This document shows, one piece after another, positions 43,228-59,616 of a DNA stretch of 64,000 nucleotides. The notes under the pieces were generated by a model. The model had not been told where the DNA came from and searched no databases. It was given only the letters and a program-made list of their open reading frames with translations. The translations under genes were made by a program, and so were the position numbers. Position 1 is the first letter of the stretch. Each line of letters opens with the position of its first letter. The DNA lies in NCBI GenBank assembly GCA_034387635.1, contig JAOANU010000010.1, forward strand, positions 124,001 through 188,000, written 5' to 3'. The stretch comes from Rhodosporidiobolus odoratus. Its lineage: Eukaryota; Basidiomycota; Microbotryomycetes; Sporidiobolales; Sporidiobolaceae.

Positions 43228-44361
43228 TCAGTTCGGAGTACTCGTCCGCTTTGTTTTTTTCTTGCTATCCGGCTTCTTTGACCCGCTCGGGCCAAACGGC
43301 CTCCATTTCTTGAAGATCCGCGCCATAACAGACAAGTTCGGAGTGTCGGGGCCGGCTTGCTGACGAGTTTGGGGGACATGTGCTTGCCGCTTCTTCATCT
43401 TCTCGATCTCTTCTTTGGCGGCTTCGATCTCTTTGTCCTGCGAAGAGCCGGGCATGAGATAAATCAAGGTATGGGCCAGTATGTCGCAAGGACGTAAGAG
43501 GCACGCAGGACCGGGCGAGAAGGACAAGTCAGGAAGGGATGGACTACCAAGTACGCACCTTATTCTCAAGCTCTTCAACCTGTTCCGTGAAGATATTCCA
43601 CAAGTGCTCGCCTCTCTCTTGCTCATTGGGTTTGAGTCGTGCCATAAAGTCTTCGCGGGGGTGACATGGGCGTTGTCGATCTTGACGTTGTGCAACCCCT
43701 CGAGGGCGATTCGGATCTTCATGGCAGAGGGATGGTTAGATATCGTCGTTAGAGTCGACAGTTGACTGTGACACAGACTGTAGAGGGGGTGAAATTGGTC
43801 CCACGCACCTTCTATACGGCGCTGCCTCTTGTAGTTGGTTCGGATAGTTAGGTAAGGATCCCGTTGGTCGAGCTTTTCCTTGACTTTGCATGGCTGGAGG
43901 AGTCAGCATGATCGCTTACATCAAGGAAGGAGAACCGAAGGCGACTGACGCGCTCCGCCTGTAGAGATGGCAGATTGTCAACGTTCTGACTCGGAAAGAC
44001 CCGATGACTGACTAGGCCCAACTCACGGATTTTCTTCAGCCTCGCAAGCTCCTGTTTCTTACTTGGAAGAGGGATCAAGTCGACCGGTTGCTGCTGAGTT
44101 GAGCTCGTGTTTGCCGGCCGAACTGCAGACTTTTCAAATTTCCGTTGTTTAGCCGCCTCTTCAGAAAGACCTGTCATCATTGCCAAGGTTAATTCCGCCT
44201 AGTCTGCCGTCGTAACAAGCCCGGACGGGAAGGGGGATCTTATGCACCTTGCTCGTCGTCACCTGCGCGATGGACAGTGTCAGATTCAAGAAGTGCGATA
44301 GTCTCGAGGAATCAAACTTACTGTCGTCAGGGTAGTACACCGGTTCAACAGGCTTGGCCAT
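43228..44361 (-). CDS. Unrecognised charged coiled-coil protein
   Basis: No family recognised. Exon 1 MAKPVEPVYYPDD splices (GTAAGT donor) to a mini-exon giving SDDEQ. The next exon is GLSEEAAKQRKFEKSAVRPA..DLIPLPSKKQELARLKKIREL. A further junction, perhaps through a 9-nt exon (GCGGAGCGC), leads to PCKVKEKLDQRDPYLTIRTN and YKRQRRIE. Later exons read ARLKPNEQERGEHLWNIFTE, QVEELEN, and a Lys/Glu helix DKEIEAAKEEIEKMKKRQ ending with a basic tail KKWRPFGPSGSKKPDSKKKT. Small size, acidic start and basic tail suggest a nuclear complex subunit, but this is only a guess. Several exon edges are uncertain, especially 43640-43790. Confidence 0.5.
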
Positions 44362-44363
44362 CT

Positions 44364-45163
44364 TCAGCGCCGACGATGGGAGACCAGCACAGAAAGTGAA
44401 AGCAGGAGGAAGAGATAGCAAAGCGCCTGGGCAAGTTTAAGCTCCTCAGCGAGCAATAAGCACGAGCGGCAACTTCCGCGGAGGGTGTGAGAGTGTTGAT
44501 GCATTGCTGTGCAAAGGCGCGTCAAGCCGGGCTCCGGAAGCTCTGCCACTGCTCTGCCACAGCGCTCGAAGTCGTAACACACTTCGGGTCGAGTCGCATG
44601 TAGCTGTTGGAGGTGTGCGGGTGAGCTGACGGCGTGTGCGAGGCGAGCGAGGAGGGATATGCTGATGAGGCCAAATTTGTTAGTCCGCAGCAGGTCGGAC
44701 GACAGGGGCAAGAGTACGCACATTCGCCCTCGGCAGCCATCTGACGTTTCGGAACCTGTCTTGCTGTTGCTCATTGCACAGTCGAGAGGGAGGCTTCGAG
44801 GAATGGGCGAGAGGGGAGATTGCGCAGCGGAAGGCGAAGGGAGCAGGACGAGCTGTATCAGCAGAACGCAGTCAGAGGGGCTAGTCTGCGCTAGCAAAGC
44901 AGAACGAGAGAAGCTGACGCGGCGGAAAGAAGAGAAGGACGACATACAACACACGCGGGGGTTGAACGATTTCGCTTCGTGACACTGCTTGACCAGCTTG
45001 TAAACAGCACTCTGACCCTACAAGACAACCCTAGTAAGCCTCTGGTACTGTACTCAGCTCGCTCCATGTAGATCGACGTCTTTCTCACCTCGCCAAGCTG
45101 ATTCAGCCCAGCATCTTCCACCTCCTCCCTCACTCGACTGTAGCACACCGGATCCACACCCAC
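44364..45163 (-). CDS. Possible small gene, poorly resolved
   Basis: Exon 1 MGVDPVCYSRVREEVEDAGL and QLGE (45163 to about 45089) splices with GTGAGA donor and TTGTAG acceptor, in exact phase, to GQSAVYKLVKQCHEAKSFNP. Beyond that a long open frame continues to 44364 (including PEVCYDFERCGRAVAELPEP), but its stop lies only two bases before the ATG of the next gene, so the true end is probably earlier. The first ATG is only 21 bp from the ATG of the divergent AN1 gene, which is unusually tight. Paired Cys (QCHEAKSFNPRVC, CYDFERC) hint at a CHCH-like protein without proof. Confidence 0.3.
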
Positions 45164-45184
45164 CGCTAATCACTACCAAGATCT

Positions 45185-46359
45185 ATGGCCGATCAAGCCT
45201 TCCTCGACATTGGCCGCCACTGCTCCGAAGACAGCTGCCGACAACTCGATTTCCTCCCCTTCAAATGCCCCTGCTGCGCCAAACCCTTCTGTGGAGAGCA
45301 TTGGCGACCACCAGCAGGTCATGCCTGTGAAAAGTATGATCCAACTCTGGCAGACGTGCGTCCGATTCTTTCTTTTCTTCCTCTCTTTACCTTTTTTCCA
45401 GCTGCTCACCTCCTTGCCTCTTCTTACAGAACCGCGTCCCCTCCTGTCCCTTATGCTCAACCCCCATCTCCTTCCCTTCCAACACCGATCCCAACATCCC
45501 CATGGACACCCACCTCTCAACCTCCTGCCCCATCCTCCACCCTCATCTCGCCTCCGTCCCGAAACCTAAGCCTACAAACGAATGTCGCGCTCCGAAGTGC
45601 AAGACCAAGATGGTCGTCCCGATCAAATGCGACAAGTGCAGGGAATCGTTCTGCCCCAAACATCGGTTTGCGAGGGATCATGCTTGTCAAGGGGCGCAGT
45701 CGCAGACATCCACGGCTGTAGGAACGGGCGGAGGTATGAAGAAGATGTTTGGCGCATCGGGTGGTGCAGGGAAAGGCTCAAACAGCCTGTCCGGCTTGGC
45801 GGCTTTACGAAGAGCGCAACAAGCCGCATCGTCGCTGTCTCCCAAGTCTTCCTCTTCGACCGCGCCTGTTTCCTCCACCTCTTCCTCAAAGCCCTCGGCC
45901 GTCTCTTCCACTGCCTCCCTCTCTCGATCCAACAAGCCTTCTGCCACCTCCTCCTCTGCGCCCCTCGGCTCTGCCTCCAACCCCCTCGTCCTTTCCGACG
46001 ACGAAGACTCTGAAGTCCAAATCGTCTCTCCGCCTTCCTCGAAACCAGGCAAACCTCCCATAGTAACAGTGACAGGTGGGAAGAAAGCCCTCGCCAGCGT
46101 AGGAATGGGTGGAAAGGTTACCAAGCGAGCGTTACAGGAGCAGGAGAGTGCGAGAAAGGCTTTAGAGGCAAGGGCGAAGAAAGGGTGTGTTGGTGATCCG
46201 TTTCTCCCCATTCACGACTTTGCACACGCTGACTCGCTCGGCCCTCCCTCGTTCAGCTTACTTACCGAAGACGAGAAATTGCGCTACGCGACCCTCCAAG
46301 CTCTCGCGAGCAAGAATGGTGGGAAAGGCAACAAGGGCGAAGCCTGTGTGCTAGCATGA
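45185..46359 (+). CDS. AN1-type zinc-finger protein (ZFAND/Cuz1-like)
   Basis: AN1 proteins such as Cuz1/ZFAND1 link p97/Cdc48 and the proteasome under stress. Exon 1 (45185-45355) starts MADQAFLDIGRHCSEDSC and gives FKCPCCAKPFCGEHW, the first AN1 finger. Exon 2 starts at 45430 with NRVPSCPLC and carries a second AN1 finger: ECRAPKCKTKMVVPIKCDKC, ESFCPKHRF, DHACQG. A long Ser-rich region follows with SDDEDSEVQIV, a candidate SUMO-interacting acidic/hydrophobic motif. After an intron (about 46190-46257, GTGTGT to TTCAG) the C-terminus LLTEDEKLRYATLQALASK is helical. That last intron is a multiple of three with no stop, so unspliced transcripts would also be open. Confidence 0.85.
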
Positions 46360-46980
46360 TTCGAGGGGAGACGTGAGAAAGGAGGAAAGTTTTGTAGCAG
46401 ATTCCCTCAAGCATCCTTCGTCGTTCTCGCAGTCGCAGTCTTTCTTCGTACGTTGTTGACATCCCTACCTCGCATCCGCCTCAGCCCCTCAGAGAGCTTC
46501 CTGAGCTCCTCTCAGAGAACACGTCTTCTTTCTTCCTCTCCATCGGTCCTGCCTCATTAGGGCTCCCTCCGACGGGGCGAGAGACAGAGAGAGATTGCGT
46601 GAGACAAACGGAAGAAACTGTTGCCATGGCGAGCAGGGTGAAGCAGGCGCAGGGGTAAGTAGGTCATTGAAGAAACGGCAAGATACGTAACGAAAAGGAT
46701 CAAACAATCACGAGAGGAAGAAAAGGTGTGTAGGGGGGGGAAGGGGGGGGGGGCGGCGGGAAAGAAGGAAGCTACATGGGCGGGGGGACGAAAGGTGCTT
46801 GGTTGAAGGGGGAGGAAAGGGGAAATCTTTATAAACTGCGTGCGTGTGTATGTGTATATGTCAAGTCCGTTTCGTCTTCGTATCGTTGTCGTTATCGTCT
46901 TCGTCGTTCGTCTTCCTTGTACCATGATCGACCGGAAAGGGAAAAAATTGGCCAACCCAGCTGCAGCAAGAACCGGCTCG
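46360..46980. other. Convergent intergenic region with G-runs
   Basis: No gene. Contains G homopolymer runs at about 46733-46752, a possible sequencing or assembly weak point. Confidence 0.5.
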
Positions 46981-51797
<4,817 letters not shown>

Positions 51798-52515
51798 GTT
51801 GTGATGCTCTGGCCGGCTAAGTGTATCCTGCTGGGTCCAATGTGGCTCTGGTTCAGTGATAAGTGGGGAATGGGATGGAAGAGGTGCCGAGGAGAGCGGG
51901 GGCAGAATGCAGCGTGGACGATTCGAGTAAGGGTGCAAATTGAGCGGGCCAGTCGTACTGTAGTCCTCAGATGAGTCGCAGCAGTCTTCAGTCGGACGTG
52001 TGCGGCGTGGATCGAATCAACGTTGCCTCAAATAAACCTTCTCCTCCTCTACAGCCTGTCCCGCGTGCCGTACCTACGCCGAAGCACTGGCGGCTTGTGC
52101 AGAGTCGACTGCAGCTACACTTGCACGTCATGCTTCCCGCCTCCAGTCGTCTTCGCGTTTCGTTGGCTCGCATAGCCTATCCTCATCTCGCAACGTTACC
52201 TACAAGCTTGCGCCCCGTTAGCGTCGGCTGAGGCCACAACCAACGCCTTCACGACCGTAGAAAGCTCTGTCTGCTTCATTACCGGACTCGACATCCCGCT
52301 CGAGGGACGCGGAATCTTCGTCGCCGCGTTTTCTCATCCTTTCCTTCCTTCATTCCATCTCACTGTCCTTGGCGACCTTTCACGTCACGTTCTCGACGAC
52401 CATACTAGCTATTGAAACAAGCAATTGATTCCTAAGTCCGCTGATAAAAGCTACACACTCGCTTACACTTTCACCCCGATTGTGCTGTTCCTTCGACTCC
52501 TCCTTCTGTCCAGTA
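51798..52515. other. Intergenic region upstream of PKC1
   Basis: Probable PKC1 promoter and 3' flank of the zinc-cluster gene. No gene seen. Confidence 0.5.
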
Positions 52516-53518
52516 TCACATTTCGTGCTTCCTGCCTTCTCCGCCTTGTCCCATCACTCCACTCGCCCCAACAGCTGGAAGGAACAGGGTCGAGTCAAAC
52601 ATAGGCTGAGGTTGAAGCTGAAGGGGGCGGGAGTATGGGAGGATGTGGGTCGGGAGACGAGGAAGGGTCGAGAGCGAAGATGCTGGCAGGGGAAGGGGAA
52701 GGGACAGTCCGAGGAATCTGGGGGAAGGAGGCGAGGAGGCGACGGGCGGAGCGGGGGAGGAAAAGGCGGATTCGTCGGTGAGGGAGGGGGCGAGGTTCAG
52801 AAAGGTGGTCGGGGTTGAAGGGGAAGAAGCAGTGGGGAGAGAGCTGGTCGACGCGAAGGGGGTTTTGGTGACGAGCTCGGGAGAGTAGTGCGAAGCGGGA
52901 GGAGTAGGAAGAGACGACGAGGTGGCAATCGAGTTGTCCCCCAAGTTGACCTCTTCCCCTTTCTTTCCTTGCATCAACATCCTAACAAGCTTCCTCAAGC
53001 GTTCAATCTCTTCGCGGGCGGCAACCAATTCGTCCTCAGCCGAGACGGCGCTGCAGACGAGAGTGCGCAGCGGGAGAAAAGCGGAAGAGAAGCGGTGCGA
53101 CGGTTAGCCAGTCACGACGAAGTCGTCGAGGACAAGCTCACATAGGCTCAGCTCCGACATAGTAGCAACGCTTATGATGAAGTCTACAGCTGGCGCAGTT
53201 GGATTGACGATCGCTGCGAGAGGTGTAACGATGGGAGGTCAGCTCGGCGGAGTCAGCAACAACGCAGAAAGGCAAACGCACCATTTGACCTTGCGCTGAC
53301 GGCACTGCTCTCGGACGGGCCTTAGCTGGAGAAGGGATGGGCAGGGAGGAGAGACGCACCGGTTCACAGGCATGGTGTTTCCTATTCCTCGCCTTCTTTG
53401 CCTTGCCTCCCTCACTCTCCTTGGTAGTGTTCGCCATGTGGGGAGAGAATGGCTCGTCGTACTCGGTCGAGAGAAAGCTGAGATCAAAATCAGTTGATAG
53501 GAGGGATGAGAAGGCCAT
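52516..53518 (-). CDS. Zn2Cys6 binuclear-cluster transcription factor
   Basis: Fungal DNA-binding regulator. Spliced exons give MAFSSLLSTDFDLSFLS, a short acidic start, then a Lys/Arg patch KAKKARNRKHHACEP and the cluster CEPC-x6-C-x5-C-x2-C-x6-C (CRQRKVKCDRQSNCASCRLH). Two introns interrupt the cluster itself, with donors just after CEP and after KVK. A last intron separates it from a leucine-rich dimerisation helix (LVAAREEIERLRKLVRMLMQ). The remainder is Ser/Pro/Leu-rich and disordered; no fungal_trans middle-homology region is present, so at roughly 300 residues it is a short member. The targets cannot be deduced. The ATG at 53518 was preferred over an in-frame upstream ATG whose hydrophobic extension looks untranslated. 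Confidence 0.82.
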
Positions 53519-54386
53519 CTTGTTCAATCGAGATGCGGAATGAATAGGAGGATAAAAAGAAAAGAAAAGAAGAAAAAGAAAGGGATTGGTCATCGGCATT
53601 CGGGTCTGCGTGAGATAAGCTTACGCTGTGCCGCTTCGTTCGCGTGACTCAACCGCATCTGGCATGGCTGTACGTCGTTAGACCGTGCCGACTTCGTTCG
53701 AGGGCGGAGAGGCCCGAAGTGGAGGCGAGGCAACGCCGAGGTCCGGGTGGCTGCGTTGCGGGAGGGGGAGAAGACGCGCGTGGCAGGCCGCCTGTGTCGG
53801 CTGCACTGCAAGAGATCAGTGGACGCATCCGTATGGTACCGTCGTGGAGAGCAAGCATGAGGAACGCAGTCAGACGTTGAAAGCAGGACGAGGAGAAGCA
53901 CTGCACAAGGCTTGCAGAAGCGGATAAAGAGGGGGTCTGAGCTACGTAACGCCCTCAGAGAGGTCCCCAGCGTCTATCGCAGTAGACAAGGCTGTGTAGG
54001 CGCAGGTAGACTCGCAATGAAAAAACCCTTGACCTTCTCAAACCGCTCTCCTCGAATCCCTCCTAGCCTGCTTCGCACAGCTCGCCTCTACAAACAGCGT
54101 GCGTATACTCCTCTCGATGTGTCCGATTCCAACCAAACCGTCAACCGACGGGAATTCCGGCTTCTACACCTGCTTTACCTCGCGCCCTCCAGCCCTCAGA
54201 AAAAGTGCGATGCGACGAAGCTAACGATACATTTCTATATCCGTGCTAATCTACAAGCCCGAGAGTAAGAGAGACACAATCCCTTTGTACCCAAATCCGA
54301 CGACCCAGAGAGAGAGAGAGAGAGAAAGAGAGGAAGACCTGAAGAAAGATGCCCTGAGAGACCAGCTCTGGTAAAGCATTGGGTTT
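53519..54386. other. Intergenic region with GA microsatellite
   Basis: Promoter of the zinc-cluster gene and 3' flank of the next. (GA)n run at about 54308-54331. No gene supported. Confidence 0.5.
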
Positions 54387-56012
54387 TTAGGCGCGGCAAG
54401 ATTGAGACGAAGCGTCCCATTCGAACCCTTCCGCGCAGGCCCAGATCTCGCCTGTACCACAATCGTCGAAGGAATCGTCAGCGAGTGCTGGAGCAGAGAC
54501 GCCGAATAGAGAAGGAGCAGTGAAGGTGAACGTACAGATCCCGGCGATGCATCCCGTTGATTCGACACCTTCGAGAGCAGTGCAGTCCACACCACCCTGG
54601 TTGGCGCACGCACCGCATTGTTCAAGGTCGGACTGAAAAAGAAGGCAAGGCAGACGAACGGTCAGGCGCTGCGGAACGCTTCGTAGTCGGGGAGGAGAGA
54701 GCGTGAGGGCACAGCAGAGACTGACCGAAGTGTCGACACACTCAAACCCACCTCCAACCACCGCACAAGCCGACTGAGGTTGAGGGCAAACCGAGTGGCG
54801 ACGACCGTGGTTCAATTGCATCATCTCACTCCTCCTCGAGCGAGCGCGAGCAGAGGGTTGAGCAGCGGCCGTGACGCAGGTGAAGGTGGATTGATCGCAG
54901 GTGAGGCCGGTTGCGCAACCGTAGTCGACGTCGGTGCTGCAGTCTTGGCCGAGGGTAAAGTGGACGTCGCAGTTGGCCGTGCCGAAGTTGCAGTAGCCTG
55001 TGGAGTGGTGATAATTAGTAATGTTCCTCCGCGAAAGAAGGATAATTCGAAGCATACCGGAAGCGCAGAACTGGTTAAAGGTGTCGTAGTTGACGTCGTT
55101 CGAGGCAGTCAAGTCGCCTTGAGTGTAGTCTTGGCAGCTGCAACATTGTAACCGTCGGTCAGGCTTGGCTCGACAGCAATGGGAAGACGAGCGACGTACT
55201 AAGAACCGAAACCACCGCAAACATTGGCGTCGGTCTGGGTGTAGTCGCCGGCGAGGCAGCTGGAAGCGGGAGAAATAACAAGATTAGACGGGTGGCTTGG
55301 GTCGAAACGAAGAAGAGCAACTCACTAGAGGTACCCGAGGCAGTTGTTGTCCTCGCCCGCGCAGGCCTGCAGGAAACCACCTTGGCAAGTGCCGTCGGTA
55401 CCGCAGAGACCGTTGTCGCCTACAAGCAAGACGTGTCAGTACGAAGTCAAGATGTGCAGGACGCTCAGCGGAAATAGCTTACACTGGCTGTCGCTAGTGC
55501 ACGCGGCGCCATCGATACCCTATTTGTGAGATGGTAAGAAGGCGAGATCGCCGAGGAGAAAGAGTGCGTGCGGAAAGATGGAAAAACTCAACGTCAGCAT
55601 CGAACCGCGTAAGCACAGGCGTCGACGTACGCAGAAGTAAGCACCGGTCTCCTCTTCCATCTTACAAGCTGCGCCAGTGGGAGCGGGAGTGTCACCCTGG
55701 CCCGCTCCGGCAAGACCCTCACCGCTACCGGGTGAGGTCAGGTTGTTGCACATGGACGCGTCTGTACTCGAGCAAGAATGTTGGCAAGAGGTAGAGTGTA
55801 CAAGGTCAGCATCATGTCGCGGTGCGCGAGGGAAAGGCGCGCGCAGGAATGGAGAATGAGAAGGTCGATCAGGTCGCGAGATGTCAAGACTCACCGGGAG
55901 AGAAAGTGCCGTCATCGTTGACAACCGTGCAAGGGAAGCGACCGTATCCAGTTTGGGCGACGGCGAGCGAGGCGAAAGACGCGAGAGTTGGGAGAAAGAC
56001 GGCGGAGCGCAT
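54387..56012 (-). CDS. CPL1-type secreted cysteine-rich protein, fourth family member
   Basis: Signal peptide MRSAVFLPTLASFASLAVAQ, then TGYGRFPCTVVNDDGTFSPG. Short Cys exons follow in the same order as the gene at 24120-25650: MEEETGAYFC, GIDGAACTSDSQ, CDNGLCGTDGTCQGGF, QACAGEDNNCLGYL, NVCGGFGS, CQDYTQGDLTASND, YDTFNQFCASG, YCNFGTANCDVHFTLGQDC. The CPL1-type end is ECVDTSSDLEQCGACANQ, GVDCTALEGVESTGCIAGIC and WACAEGFEWDASSQSCRA. It is a paralogue of the 24-kb gene with conserved intron positions, about 30 kb apart and on the same strand. It is probably secreted and may be cell-wall associated. Confidence 0.85.
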
Positions 56013-56799
56013 ATTGTCAGACGAGTAACGAAGGTGTTGTTCAGCGAGTGTGGGAGGCAGTGCACGGAGAGAACGAGAATGGAGCAGCCGGATGACGGAG
56101 TAGAAGCGGAAGAAAGAAGAGAGAACGCGCTGCAGGTGTTCTTTGGCTCGGAAGACGCGTCGAGGTAAACGCGGCGCGACGAGAAGCGCGTCTCGGCAAA
56201 CAAGAAACGGCGGGGCCGGGTTCGCGCCGGGGAGTGACAGTGATACTGTACGAAGACGCCGACAACGTGGTTGTACGTGGTGTGCGGTCCGCTCCGACGC
56301 GCGCGTCCACCGTCAGCCCACTTGGCAGAACCTTGGCAACCCCGAGCGTTCCGAACAGAAAAGGGAATGGGAGGACTTGAGCGTAACCGTACTCGCAGTG
56401 AACGAAATGCAAGGGTAGCTGATCCGATGTATAAGATTTAGCTGTGCATGGCAACCAGTAGTCTCTGCAGTTGCACAGAAGATAGGACGGAGCCGAGACG
56501 GAAGGAAAGGAGAAAAACAGGCCATCAGCGGGTCAGCGTTGTGCGCTGTGGTGTCCCTACCTTGAAAGCTGCTGCCTCGCTCAGTGCGTAAGCAGGAGTA
56601 AGAGCCTACACTTGGACCAATCAGAGGAACATCCTTTGAATACCGACAACACTCTTTGCGACCTCCTCTCCGTCTGCCCCTCTCTTGACTTCATCGCTTC
56701 CACTCCCTGCCCCACTGCTCAGAGACTGGCAGAAATTGGCTAGTGCACACTCCGGCAAGCTCAAGACGATCCCCCGCCGGACACCGGCTCGACAACGTC
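56013..56799. other. Region between CPL1-type gene and Fanzor locus
   Basis: Promoter of the minus-strand CPL1-type gene and possibly the left end of the Fanzor locus. I searched by eye for terminal repeats matching 62568-62847 and saw none. Confidence 0.4.
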
Positions 56800-57903
56800 A
56801 TGGGTCATGCCGGCAAAGTCAGCGCGATCAACTCAAGGGCCAAAGACATGGCAGGACCGCATGGAGATCGCCAGCGCCTTCAAAGCACGGTAGCAACGCC
56901 GCTGGGCTTGTTCATGATCATAGCAGCGGAGAACAAGCACACAGGCAAGTTTCTCCTTCGGAATGGTGGGACGGGTGCTGAAACCGGTTGCCCTAACAGG
57001 TGACCTAGGCCGATCGCTTGTTTACATACGCGATCTCGCCGGTATCTTCTTCTCCCAGCACCAATGGTCCGTCCGTCGAGTCGCGGGCCTCCGCAAGGAG
57101 GAGGAGGTGCGCAAGATCATACGGCGTGAAGGCTTGATTGCCGTCACTGGGAGCGGCCGGGAGCTCAAGGCAGCAGCCAAAGAAGCAGGGTTCGACAGCT
57201 TCCACCTGCTGGATCTCGGCGACGGCCCCGACCGCCCCAACGGAAAAGATGAGGAGGCCGAGAAGCGGGCACGGGGTATTCGAAGCGAGCGAGTTACTCA
57301 GGGCCGGATGGCGTGCGGACGCTATCAGGACGAGATCGAGATGAACTGGAGCGCAGAGGACTTACCGGTGCGATGGCCTTGCTTGCCTGAACTAGAACTG
57401 CCGGACTGATCCCCTTTCCATTGTTTGTTCAGACTGAGCAACAGGAACTCGCAGCCGATCAAGCTTGGCACCACATCCTCCTAGGACCCCACAAAGCCGA
57501 TCGACTCGCGTACCAGCTGCTCGCAAGTGCAGACGACCGCCGCAACGGTCGCGGAACAACAGCAGAAGGATTTGCAGCAGTTCCGGTCATTCAAGGATGC
57601 GACGCCGAGCAGACGGAGACGCTCGTTCAGCTGATTGCCAGCGTCAAGGCAGGCTGCGTTGTGCGCGAGTCTCGGGACTCGGACTGGATCGACTTTCCTC
57701 CCCATCTTTCCCGCTTCCATGTTCGACCTCAGCTGGGCAAGGACTTTGCTCACCTCCCCCGTCCACTCCCTACGACCGACATTACGCTGCAGCTGGGACA
57801 ACCGCCAACAGAGGGCGGCCAGGGAGGAAGCGGAGAGGACGGTGGAAGAGGCGCAAAAACAGGAAACCTCGAGGAGGGACGGGTAGAAGTCGAGATGGAC
57901 TGA
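56800..57903 (+). CDS. Unknown 334-residue frame at the head of the Fanzor locus
   Basis: Three exons in exact phase: 56800-56965 (MGHAGKVSAINSRAKDMAGP.. to KFLLRNG), a 34-nt intron 56966-56999 with CCTAAC branch, 57000-57367 (DLGRSLVYIRDLAGIFFSQH.. to WSAEDLP), intron 57368-57432, and 57433-57903 (TEQQELAADQAWHHILL..). The product is 334 residues up to a TGA at 57901-57903. No family recognised; helical, Arg/Lys/Glu-rich, with a Gly-rich end. The same frame stays open beyond the TGA (EADAGDGKSLAASAAAERGE), so it could be the former N-terminal part of a longer Fanzor polyprotein or an independent partner gene. The ATG at 56800 is the first in frame, but an upstream exon is possible. Confidence 0.5.
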
Positions 57904-59235
57904 GAAGCGGATGCGGGGGATGGGAAGAGTTTGGCAGCGTCCGCGGCCGCAGAGAGGGGGGAGGAGGAAGACCTTTCGCCGGCATTTACGCGTCTCAACT
58001 TGATCCTGGGGTTGGAGGACGGCACGGACGATGATTTGAGGGATCTGTCCGAGGAGGAGGGGGAGGAGGAAGAGGAAGAGGAGGATTGGAGGGATGGAAG
58101 AGGGGTCAGGAGGTTGAGCAGGTCGAGCCGGAGGAAGGACGTAGGAGGAGAGGGAAAGGGGGAGGGGAAGGGAGCGGGAAAGACGGGTAGGCAGGGCAAG
58201 GGAGGACGGCGGGGCAGGGGCAAGAAGAAGGGTACCGAAGAAGGGGGAGGAGAACAGGGCGAGGGGGAAAGAGGGCACAAGAGGAAGCACAAGGCGGGAC
58301 ACAAAAAAAAACCCCCGGCTGGCCCCCCTCTCGGACCTCTGCCCGCCGCCGCCCTCTTCTCCGAGCCAGTAGAGCCGGTCCCAGGACAAGTTGTCGCCCT
58401 CATCGACACTCTCAAAGCCAGTAAAGTTCTCCCGGGCTGGGACCTATCACCCGAGGCCAAGGCGAGAGCGCGTGCCATCCAGGGCGACGACATCAGCAAC
58501 ATCGGGCTGCCCCACCTCGGCGAGGCCACGGTGTTCATGGACAAGCATAGGGAGACCCTTGAAGACGACGTCGCTTGGGCGGCGGCGGATCGCCTCGCTC
58601 CGCATCTACAGCAAGCTTTCAAGGAGCAGCTCAAAGCCCGCAAGGATTGACGGACGGGCAATCTCATCCCGGAATTCGAGGTCACGGTTGCCGTCGCGGC
58701 TGAGCTCATTCTCAGCGTCAACACCCGTCTAGGCAGACCCGTCACCTGCGGACCGAAGCGCACGATCTCGACCAACAACGACGCGACTGCGCACCACCTC
58801 ACCTTTGGCCAACAGCAGCTCACGGACAAGGGCACACGCTCGCAGCGTCAAGGTCGAGAGAAAACGAGCAGCGAGGCAAAGAAGAAGCAGGCGGAGGCAA
58901 AGAGAAACGAGGGCACAACCGTCAGCAGTGCCCCCCAGACGGCATTGCAGTACAAGGAGTTCCACGGTCGCGAGTTCCTGCCGTCGATCCTCGAGATGGT
59001 TCCGGAAGAAATGCCAAAGGTGAAGGAGAAGGGAGGCGAGGAGGACGATCGAGACGGGCAAGGAAACGACGCAGATGAGGGTTTCGGCGATGACAACTCA
59101 GAGTTAGACTATACGGACGACGACGACGATGGCGAGGAAGGAGAAGAGGACGGAGAGGAGGACGACGGCGGACAGCAAGAGGGAGCGACAAAGGGAGGCG
59201 GCCAAGCAGGGAAGCAGAAGGCCAAATCGCAGTAA
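57904..59235 (+). pseudogene. Interrupted coding frame between unknown ORF and Fanzor
   Basis: The reading frame of the exon at 57433 continues here with protein-like content but is cut by TGA (58648-58650) and TAA (59233-59235) after the TGA at 57901. Recognisable stretches: RLNLILGLEDGTDDDLRDLS, a long Glu run, a Gly/Lys/Arg-rich linker, VVALIDTLKASKVLPGWDLS, WAAADRLAPHLQQAFKEQLK, PEFEVTVAVAAELILSVNTR, LQYKEFHGREFLPSILEMV and an Asp/Glu/Gly-rich tract. TGA could come from CGA and TAA from CAA by single C-to-T changes. I tried GT-AG pairs around the first and third stops and they break the frame. Decay is the simplest view; separate small genes are the alternative. Confidence 0.5.
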
Positions 59236-59616
59236 AGCCAACGCCACAAGACTTCCGTCGATGACGATTGCGTCACTTCCCCGCCGTTCACCCACAAGTC
59301 CATCACCCGCACGCTGCGTCCAGAGGAGATCAACTTGACGCGGCGAGCACTCAAGGCGGGCGCCAAGGTCAGCTGCAGCGGCGCGGCGATTCGGCGGGCT
59401 CGTCGACAGGGCTCCACGCTACCGAGAGAGCGCCAGGTACGACAGAGCGACGTCGAGCAGGAAATAGTCGGCGTCAGGATCAACAACACCGCGACCTGGC
59501 TGCTGCGCGCTCACCACTTGGTCAGCGTTGCATCGGTCCCCCGCGCACGGCAGGCGGCCAGCGAGTATGTGGCGCAGCAATGCCAAACGGAAGCAGGTCG
59601 ACGTAACCTGAACAAC

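Noticed and set aside
57880..57940. Intron (GTAGAAG..TTGGCAG) that would remove the TGA at 57901
   Set aside because: It is 55 nt, shifts the frame and leads to a stop within about 20 codons.
57481..58835. Two long minus-strand ORFs (302 and 361 codons) opposite the Fanzor upstream frame
   Set aside because: They mirror GC-rich codons of the plus frame, are Ser/Pro/Leu low-complexity and show no motif; the plus frame has better protein character and splice phases.
59232..59300. Intron starting GTAAAG that would remove the TAA at 59233
   Set aside because: Joining to the CACAAG acceptor shifts the frame and soon meets a stop, whereas the unspliced frame stays protein-like.
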